A model generated the notes under the pieces. The model was given only the letters and a program-made list of their open reading frames with translations. It did not search any database and was not told the origin of the DNA. 10,957 bases of DNA from Candidatus Bathyarchaeum sp. (GTDB lineage: Archaea > Thermoproteota > Bathyarchaeia > Bathyarchaeales > Bathyarchaeaceae). The DNA lies in contig PIXT01000042.1 of assembly GCA_003096235.1 (NCBI GenBank), forward strand, positions 1-10,957. The letters run 5' to 3'. Positions 6,921-10,957 of this stretch are shown here, in pieces; the stretch's first letter is position 1; each line of letters opens with the position of its first letter. Made by a program: the position numbers and the translations under genes.

Positions 6921-7667
6921 TTAAACTTGCTTTGCGGGAATGGTAAAGAACACTATTCCTCCGAATTGGCTGATTCTGCTGCCTGCCGGAGTTTCCGAGT
7001 TTACTACTCTAGTTTTCACTTTTTTGTTCTTTGATATCTGCAGTAGTCGATGAACCCTGTTTTTCTGTTTACTGGTTGCTAGATACTTGTCTGTGAGCAG
7101 CAGATAATCTGTTTTCAATGAGTTAATGTTTTCTTGGCTATAGATTATGTCTTCAATTTCTTTTAGGGCATATAGGACGATTGAGTTGTTGATGTTGCCG
7201 TAAAGGTGCTTCTCTAAACTGTTAACAACTTGGTCGGCTTCTTCAGAAGTTGTCTGTGCGATTAATTTTTTGAATTCATTGGTTTTCACCAGCTCAGCAA
7301 CTTCGATTTGGTCGTCTGCAGAGCCGACTAGCTCTCCGAAATTTGCACTGTTTGGGTTCTTGGATTGGATTAGATACATGTGATGCTTTCTTGTGTGCTC
7401 CAAAAACTCTTTGGCGTATGTTGTTCTAGGGGGAGATGCAACAACGATGCTTCTTATGCCCTCTTTGAGGACTGGTTTTAGTGCATCGATAACGGATTCA
7501 TGAAAATTGTACAGAACCTTTTCGTCTGTTCTTTTTCCGTCGAGCTTCAATGTGTGAGATTGCTTCACAACACGGCTAAATACTTGCCACATTACTGCAT
7601 GGTTTGCTTGAAATCCTACAAGAACTGCAACTGGGTACCCGCGCCTGTATCGACGTTTCCGATTCAC
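6921..7667 (-). CDS. Pelota/eRF1-like protein with domains 2 and 3 only
   Basis: About 248 residues from GTG 7667. The basic N-terminus (RKRRYRRG) leads into a domain like the central domain of Pelota: YPVAVLVGFQANHAVMWQVF, then a GKRTDEKVLYNFHESVIDAL segment recalling Pelota's GKR...FF..V...L, then IRSIVVASPPRTTYAKEFL. The second half resembles the L7Ae-like third domain (IVLYALKEIEDIIYS, TDYLLLTDKYL) and ends with AGSRISQFGGIVFFTI, like Pelota's AG..L..LGGI. There is no GGQ, so peptide release as in aRF1 is not expected. The Sm-like first domain, which Pelota places in the ribosomal A site, is absent. A role in ribosome rescue or quality control is inferred from family. ATG 7718 is in frame and gives 265 residues, but it lies upstream of the predicted transcript start; GTG 7667 has AGGTGA 5 bases before it. 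Confidence 0.72.
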   Translation of the reverse strand: MNRKRRYRRGYPVAVLVGFQANHAVMWQVFSRVVKQSHTLKLDGKRTDEKVLYNFHESVIDALKPVLKEGIRSIVVASPPRTTYAKEFLEHTRKHHMYLIQSKNPNSANFGELVGSADDQIEVAELVKTNEFKKLIAQTTSEEADQVVNSLEKHLYGNINNSIVLYALKEIEDIIYSQENINSLKTDYLLLTDKYLATSKQKNRVHRLLQISKNKKVKTRVVNSETPAGSRISQFGGIVFFTIPAKQV

Positions 7668-7672
7668 CTGTG

Positions 7673-7678
7673 TCACCT
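7673..7678 (-). promoter_or_regulatory. Ribosome binding site favouring GTG 7667
   Basis: AGGTGA on the minus strand is 5 bases before GTG 7667. It is part of a direct repeat of ACACAGGTG, the second copy of which contains the start codon itself. Confidence 0.5.
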
Positions 7679-7702
7679 GTGTCTTTTGGATGTTCACACA
7701 AT

Positions 7703-7708
7703 AATATA
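7703..7708 (-). promoter_or_regulatory. TATA box for the Pelota-like gene
   Basis: The minus strand reads TTCTATATTATT, with core TATATT. A transcript would start near 7680, after ATG 7718 and 10-15 bases before GTG 7667, which argues against the longer reading frame. Confidence 0.45.
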
Positions 7709-7718
7709 GAACAGACAT

Positions 7719-7955
7719 TTATGAAGATAGGCAAACAGCCATTTGAGAAACTGTATTGTGAACGCAAAAGGAAATTTGCTATTTTAGTCTATGTTGGCTT
7801 TTTTGTGTAATGAGATTCCTTCACTTAGCAGTACATTGAAAAATAGAGTGAAAGATAAGTTGTGGAACTAAGGTTCTGCCGACCATGATATCCGCTGATT
7901 TTTGTTTACAAACATGAAACAACAATTGAACAGGCACATAATTGCTTGCCGAAGA
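7719..7955. other. Intergenic region between divergent genes
   Basis: No credible coding frame or RNA gene is visible in this part of the roughly 340-base gap between the Pelota-like gene and the acetate transporter. The only marked element is the near-palindrome TTTGTTTACAAA at 7901-7912, which is also present as its reverse complement in the wtpA promoter. A TTTTTT run at 7799-7804 is the only other simple signal. Confidence 0.5.
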
Positions 7956-7963
7956 TTTTATAT
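7956..7963 (+). promoter_or_regulatory. TATA box for the acetate transporter gene
   Basis: TTTTATAT is centred about 45 bases before ATG 8005. Transcription would start near 7986, leaving a leader of about 20 bases with GAGAGTGA (7996-8003) as a possible ribosome binding site. Confidence 0.55.
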
Positions 7964-8004
7964 TCATATAAACTTAGTAAAAGCAAAATTCGATTGAGAG
8001 TGAA

Positions 8005-8595
8005 ATGATAATGGGTGACAAATTAGCAAACCCCGCGCCTCTAGGGCTATTGGGTTTCGGAATGACAACAGTACTTCTAAACATACACAATGCAGGTCTT
8101 TATCCACTAGGCAGCATGATCCTAGCTATGGGACTGGTATACGGCGGATTAGCCCAAGTAATAGCCGGAGCAATGGAATTCAAGAAAGGCAACACCTTTG
8201 GTACCCTCGCATTCAGTTCTTATGGCTTATTCTGGTGGTCCCTTGTAATCTTATTACTGCTTCCCAACTTTACGCTTCTGAATCCAGCAGTTACAGCAGC
8301 AGACAACACTGCAATGGCGGCTTACTTCTTCATGTGGGGAATGTTCACGCTACTAATGTTCGGCGGTACAATCAAAAAGAATCGTGCACTACAGTTTGTT
8401 TTCGGCAGCTTAGTTGTTTTGTTCTTCTTGCTGACTACCGTGAGGCTAACTGGAAACACAGACTCACTGCTGCTAACGATCACTGGAATTGAAGGCATAA
8501 TCTGTGGAGCAAGCGCAATCTACACAGGCATCGCTGAAGTATTAAACGAAACTTACGACAGAACAGTTCTACCATTGTGCCCAGTAAACAAGTAA
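8005..8595 (+). CDS. satP: Acetate uptake transporter, GPR1/FUN34/YaaH (SatP) family
   Basis: A 196-residue integral membrane protein. The family signature NPAPLGL stands at residues 9-15, followed by [15 protein letters not shown]. Six hydrophobic helices are visible at about 14-32, 37-55, 66-87, 103-120, 127-147 and 155-177, the usual number. The glycine-rich [17 protein letters not shown] and [17 protein letters not shown] segments are also typical. Characterised relatives carry acetate and succinate with protons or act as acetate channels; the direction and exact substrate here are inferred. Length is normal (about 190-200). ATG 8005 and ATG 8011 are both possible; 8005 is chosen because GAGAGTGA ends one base before it, although 8011 has the more normal spacing. 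It is a single-gene unit with its own promoter and a downstream T-run hairpin. Acetate uptake would feed the acetyl-CoA pool used by the thiolase. Confidence 0.93.
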   Translation: MIMGDKLANPAPLGLLGFGMTTVLLNIHNAGLYPLGSMILAMGLVYGGLAQVIAGAMEFKKGNTFGTLAFSSYGLFWWSLVILLLLPNFTLLNPAVTAADNTAMAAYFFMWGMFTLLMFGGTIKKNRALQFVFGSLVVLFFLLTTVRLTGNTDSLLLTITGIEGIICGASAIYTGIAEVLNETYDRTVLPLCPVNK

Positions 8596-8599
8596 AACG

Positions 8600-8619
8600 G
8601 TTGTATAGGCAACTTTTTT
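8600..8619 (+). terminator. Short stem plus T6 after satP
   Basis: GTTG and CAAC form a 4-base stem around TATAGG, followed directly by TTTTTT, beginning 5 bases after the stop codon. The T-run alone would be enough for archaeal termination. Confidence 0.5.
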
Positions 8620-8678
8620 ACGGTTTACTCCCTTATTCTTTTTTAACACAGTTATACTTTTTCAGGTAGGTTGCGGAG

Positions 8679-9209
8679 ATGGATAGATTCCTGTACAAAA
8701 AAGAGATAATAATTGATGACTCTGGCTGGGGCGACCTAATCTTAGGCGTAGTGATAGGTGCACTGAAACTTCCAGAACGCAGATACATGGAACGCCGTAT
8801 TCCCATCTCATCTTTTCAGCCGCCACATTTCCAAAATAAAAGGTACCTAGAGGATGCAGTAAAGATTGCAGAAGAGCTCGTGAAAGTTATGAAACCTGAC
8901 GATGAAACAGTTTTCAAAATCTGCTCAGGGTACGTCCTTTCAAGCATACGCAAATACCTGAGGAACCAAGGATTCACCGTTGAAGAAATTGAAGTTACAG
9001 GAGAGCTTCAGGAAATGGTTGAACGAAGCTTTGCTAATTGGTGCAAAGAAGTTGGAATCGAGTTTGAACGATTAAATGGAAAACGAAGCTTCAACACGTT
9101 TCTGGAATGGGTTGCAGAAAAGCCTCATCTCAGAGAAAAACTTGTAAAGACAGGATGGAAAAGCTGGAACCAACGCTGGCGAGAAAGAGCCTATAACATG
9201 AGACCATAA
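8679..9209 (+). CDS. Conserved-looking protein of unknown function, possible RNase H-like fold
   Basis: A 176-residue soluble protein that I do not recognise by name. The N-terminus has an acidic strand EIIIDDSGWGD (9-19), then two more predicted strands (LILGVVIGAL, YMERRIPISS), helix YLEDAVKIAEELVKVM, strand DETVFKICSG, helix YVLSSIRKYLRNQG, strand TVEEIEVTG and a long helix LQEMVERSFANWCKEVG. This beta-beta-beta-alpha-beta-alpha-beta order, with an Asp-Asp start, recalls RNase H-like nucleases, but I see no certain set of catalytic residues. The C-terminus is rich in Trp and Arg (GWKSWNQRWRERAYNMRP), which could bind nucleic acid. A TATA-like GTTATACTT (8651-8659) is about 25 bases before ATG 8679, and AGGTAGG is also near, so it is leaderless or nearly so. 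It converges with the next gene, 5 bases apart. The gene is secure, its function is not. Confidence 0.75.
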   Translation: MDRFLYKKEIIIDDSGWGDLILGVVIGALKLPERRYMERRIPISSFQPPHFQNKRYLEDAVKIAEELVKVMKPDDETVFKICSGYVLSSIRKYLRNQGFTVEEIEVTGELQEMVERSFANWCKEVGIEFERLNGKRSFNTFLEWVAEKPHLREKLVKTGWKSWNQRWRERAYNMRP

Positions 9210-9214
9210 GAGTT

Positions 9215-9922
9215 TCATTCGATTAGTTTCAGATGGTCTTCACGAATATAGTTGATGAGATCGTCTTTTGTACTCTTGCTAAAAAGGGTCACTACACTGT
9301 TTCTTGTGATTCCCATAGTAAGTCCACGTTTCTGCGCCTCAAAAACAACATACCAAATCAGCCCATGCGCTAGATAGTCTTTGTAGCTCTGAGTGTCAAC
9401 AAGGTCTGACCCAGCTAAACACAGTTTTTCTACTCCCGGCAAGTCAACTTGATCAAACCATATCAGACGCGTTGCCTGCGGATTTGATTCATGAAGCATT
9501 TTAAGTGTTTCATGCGGAATTTTTGTTTCCACAATAGCTCGTGAGGTTATGAACAAAATCTTGCTGAGCTTGTTAGCCACGGTACTTGACAGCAGCTTTT
9601 TAACGCCACGAGCCACAGAAGGCGCTACCACAATCAAAAATGTTCTGCCCTCAAAGCGGGTTACCCAAAAACTGGCCTCTTCAGTAATTGGTGCTTCAAC
9701 TAACTGTCGTCTATAGTAACGATTCTGGATGAAATCTGCGCTGAAAACTCCAGAAACAAGGTTTTCCTTTAAGGTAAGGTCTAATATTTCGGTTACAAGA
9801 GGCACGTTTTCGCCGTCGCTTTTTTCGTAGGTTTCTTCTTCACGGAAATTCTTCAGTTTTTGAACAATTAAACCAAAATTGATTTGTTCTTTTATTTCGA
9901 AGATTTTAGCGGGTAGAACCAT
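9215..9922 (-). CDS. Protein of unknown function, 235 residues
   Basis: A soluble protein with no signal peptide, membrane segment or Cys cluster; I do not recognise its family. Visible parts are a helical, charged N-terminus (LKNFREEETYEKSD), a central alternating strand/helix section (SFWVTRFEGRTFLIVVAPS, KLSKILFITSRAIVETKIP), an ATRLIWFDQVDLPG segment, and a helical C-terminus with GLIWYVVFEAQKRGLTMGITRNSVVTLFSKSTKDDLINYI. The repeated hydrophobic strands followed by Pro or Ser-rich turns suggest an alpha/beta fold. A TATA element on the minus strand (about 9948-9957, ATAAAATACT) lies 27-30 bases before ATG 9922, so the mRNA is probably leaderless, in line with the absence of a ribosome binding site. 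Codon use and composition resemble the neighbours, so nothing suggests transfer. Confidence 0.75.
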   Translation of the reverse strand: MVLPAKIFEIKEQINFGLIVQKLKNFREEETYEKSDGENVPLVTEILDLTLKENLVSGVFSADFIQNRYYRRQLVEAPITEEASFWVTRFEGRTFLIVVAPSVARGVKKLLSSTVANKLSKILFITSRAIVETKIPHETLKMLHESNPQATRLIWFDQVDLPGVEKLCLAGSDLVDTQSYKDYLAHGLIWYVVFEAQKRGLTMGITRNSVVTLFSKSTKDDLINYIREDHLKLIE

Positions 9923-9947
9923 GTTTTAATTAACGTTCAGCTTATCT

Positions 9948-9957
9948 AAGTATTTTA
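9948..9957 (-). promoter_or_regulatory. TATA box for the 9215-9922 gene
   Basis: The minus strand reads TAAAATACTT, centred about 30 bases before ATG 9922, giving a predicted leaderless transcript. Confidence 0.45.
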
Positions 9958-10028
9958 TGTTTCACGTTTTGTTTTCGTATTTAATCTGTTCTTCTGATGC
10001 TCTTTTTTGTTACATCAAAAAGATTCGA

Positions 10029-10037
10029 TTATACATA
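10029..10037 (+). promoter_or_regulatory. TATA box ahead of the long hairpin
   Basis: TTATACATA would direct transcription from about 10056-10060, within or just after the left outer arm of the hairpin (10047-10057). No long gene follows in this direction. Confidence 0.4.
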
Positions 10038-10046
10038 TAGATGGCA

Positions 10047-10160
10047 TAAAAGAAGGGTTTACTGAGGCTTTTACACGGACTTGAGGAAAAAAATGAAAAG
10101 TCCCGAATGCTTTACACATTTCATTTTTCCCGTGTTGAACCTTTTCAGTCCCTTCTTTTA
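10047..10160 (+). ncRNA. Candidate structured small RNA: 114-base imperfect hairpin
   Basis: An outer perfect 11-base stem (10047-10057 with 10150-10160, TAAAAGAAGGG) encloses ACTGA/TCAGT (10061-10065 with 10145-10149), GG/CC (10066-10067 with 10140-10141), ACACG/CGTGT (10073-10077 with 10131-10135) and a 12-pair inner stem with two bulged A (10085-10098 with 10119-10130) around a 20-base loop. Bulges and internal loops fall between the stems. It ends in TTCTTTTA, a T-rich end suited to archaeal termination. A competing hairpin, GGACTT (10077-10082) with AAGTCC (10098-10103), uses some of the same bases. I do not recognise an RNA family; it is not SRP RNA, RNase P or a tRNA. It could also be a miniature inverted-repeat element, or a terminator for the minus-strand ORF that ends at 10201. 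A 22-residue ORF lies inside (10093-10161). Confidence 0.4.
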
Positions 10161-10200
10161 GCGCTTATCTCCAACAAAAAGAGGAGAGGAAAGCTGTGTT

Positions 10201-10401
10201 TTATTTTCTGTTCATTAGTGCCCAAAAAGCTGCTATGCCTATGATACAAGCCACTACAACAACCGCGATAACTGCAATTTCAGTAGAGATAATTGACGCT
10301 TCTTCATCATGTATTATTGGCGTTGATGCAAAAGTGCCCTGATCCACAACTAAATACGTTATTGACGTTGAAGATAGCTGTGATAGATTACCTTCACCCA
10401 A
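10201..10401 (-). CDS. Possible small single-pass membrane protein
   Basis: Sixty-six codons from TTG 10401 with an in-frame TAA a few codons upstream. The N-terminal half is polar and Ser/Thr-rich; residues about 38-62 (STEIAVIAVVVVACIIGIAAFWAL) are one clear transmembrane helix, ended by MNRK. The layout, an outside domain followed by a C-terminal anchor and a short basic tail, resembles the tail of archaeal surface proteins, but there is no signal peptide. It could be a true small tail-anchored protein or the remnant of a larger surface protein. No ribosome binding site precedes TTG; a TATA-like element (about 10417-10424) would put the transcript start close to or past it. Support is weak apart from the well-formed helix. 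Confidence 0.4.
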   Translation of the reverse strand: MGEGNLSQLSSTSITYLVVDQGTFASTPIIHDEEASIISTEIAVIAVVVVACIIGIAAFWALMNRK

Positions 10402-10656
10402 CTTACAGTATAATTACATATTTTACTCTTAAAAAGTTTGTCAACTATTCACCAAAAATTCCATTTTTCATGCGTTTAAATATAAAATTTAAGATTTGGC
10501 GTTACAAAAATAGAAAATATAGACCACGTTACAATTCTAGAATGAAAAAATTAACAAAAGCGAAGTGTGTGCGGTTATGCCAACTAAAAGTACCTAAGGG
10601 TTGAAATAATCAGTCAAAAAACAGAAACGGGCATTCGCTAAGCCCAGATGGGCGTT
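10402..10656. other. AT-rich intergenic region, no supported gene
   Basis: The region is very AT-rich. A plus-strand frame runs through it, but its residues look random (Lys/Tyr/Asn from base composition) and overlap the membrane ORF. GTTACAA(A/T)(A/T)(A/C)TAG occurs twice (10501-10513 and 10528-10540). GCCC/GGGC (10642-10653) makes a short stem. Confidence 0.4.
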
Positions 10657-10663
10657 AAAAAAA
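10657..10663 (-). terminator. T-run terminator after rps30e
   Basis: On the minus strand seven T lie 16 bases after the S30e stop codon, followed by a GCCC/GGGC stem and a second T-run. This is a normal archaeal termination signal. Confidence 0.55.
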
Positions 10664-10679
10664 GTATTTAACGATCAGA

Positions 10680-10868
10680 TTATCTGCGTTTTCGTCTTTT
10701 TCTTTGACCTGGTTTATATTGTCCGCTTTCCCTGCTTAACTCGAAGCGTTTATGGTAAGCACTGCGATTGTCAACTCGTGGAGCTGAAGAGTGTCTTTCT
10801 CTTGCTTCTAGTTTGGGAGTTATGGACCTGACCTTGCCCGCCTTAGATAATGAACCGTGTGATGGCAT
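10680..10868 (-). CDS. rps30e: Small ribosomal subunit protein eS30
   Basis: A 62-residue basic protein of the small ribosomal subunit. MPSHGSLSKAGKVRSITPK at the N-terminus is the family signature, followed by PRVDNRSAYHKRFEL and a very basic tail (KPGQRKRRKRR). Length is normal for archaeal S30e. In eukaryotes the same protein is made as a fusion to a ubiquitin-like domain (FAU); here it stands alone. It binds rRNA near the decoding region. ATG 10868 is fixed by the conserved MPSHGSL start. It has its own promoter and terminator. S30e is found in TACK and Asgard archaea and eukaryotes, which gives the main taxonomic hint of the window. Confidence 0.95.
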   Translation of the reverse strand: MPSHGSLSKAGKVRSITPKLEARERHSSAPRVDNRSAYHKRFELSRESGQYKPGQRKRRKRR

Positions 10869-10914
10869 ACATTCACATCCTGATTTTTAGTGGAGATACT
10901 AAACGTGGAGGTTC

Positions 10915-10922
10915 TTATAAAT
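10915..10922 (-). promoter_or_regulatory. TATA box for rps30e
   Basis: The minus strand reads ATTTATAAG, a near-consensus archaeal TATA box about 50 bases before ATG 10868. Transcription would begin near 10892, leaving a leader of some 24 bases. Confidence 0.6.
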
Positions 10923-10957
10923 ATTCACAAATTTTGTTGTTACTAAACATATATCTT

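Noticed and set aside
7604..7810. 68-codon plus-strand frame between the Pelota-like and SatP genes
   Set aside because: It overlaps the N-terminal coding part and promoter of the Pelota-like gene, and has no recognisable features.
10501..10540. Two copies of GTTACAA(A/T)(A/T)(A/C)TAG 27 bases apart, considered as a CRISPR-like or iteron repeat
   Set aside because: Only two short, imperfect copies in AT-rich DNA; too little for an array or an origin.
10293..10604. 103-codon plus-strand frame rich in Lys, Tyr and Asn
   Set aside because: It overlaps the membrane ORF on the other strand, has no ribosome binding site, and its composition follows the local AT-richness; no motif is visible.
10642..10653. 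GCCC/GGGC stem considered as part of a tRNA or C/D box RNA
   Set aside because: There is no acceptor stem, T-loop (GTTCRANNC), or C and D boxes around it; it fits better as part of the rps30e termination region.

Overview
The window is chromosomal DNA from an archaeon, most likely of the TACK group and perhaps Bathyarchaeia. The evidence is an S30e ribosomal protein (a family not expected in most euryarchaea), TATA-type promoters 24-30 bases before several starts, some apparently leaderless genes, a WtpA-type tungstate/molybdate binding protein, an archaeal SCP2-like thiolase with a DUF35 partner, and a Pelota-like protein. The DNA is AT-rich. There is no tRNA, rRNA, CRISPR array, transposase or phage gene, so this is ordinary chromosome with mostly single-gene units. 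The rank below TACK is inference.

Layout: the left edge carries the first 188 codons of wtpA on the minus strand, divergent from a HAD phosphatase (734-1414). A large soluble sensor kinase follows, with domains REC-PAS-Cys-rich PAS-PAS-HisKA/HATPase (1610-3829). It converges, 13 bases apart, on a minus-strand operon of thiolase (4244-5416) and DUF35 acyl-CoA-binding protein (3843-4241). The DUF35 gene has no ordinary start codon in the right place and seems to begin at AUA behind a strong ribosome binding site. Next on the plus strand are a very small 2x[4Fe-4S] ferredoxin (5587-5763), a stand-alone ferritin-like domain of the encapsulin-associated type (5912-6196), and a membrane-anchored cyclophilin (6270-6902).

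The right half holds a minus-strand Pelota-like protein without its N-terminal domain (6921-7667), a SatP/YaaH-type acetate transporter (8005-8595), and two unrecognised genes that converge within 5 bases (8679-9209 and 9215-9922). It also holds a promoter-led long hairpin that may be a small RNA (10047-10160), a doubtful single-pass membrane ORF (10201-10401), and rps30e (10680-10868).

The genes do not form one pathway. The themes are acetyl-CoA/acetate metabolism (thiolase-DUF35, SatP), metal and redox handling (WtpA, ferredoxin, EncFtn-like ferritin), signalling, and translation (S30e, Pelota-like). The items most worth a second look are the AUA start, the orphan encapsulin-type ferritin domain, the domain-A-less Pelota paralogue and the 114-base hairpin with two competing folds.
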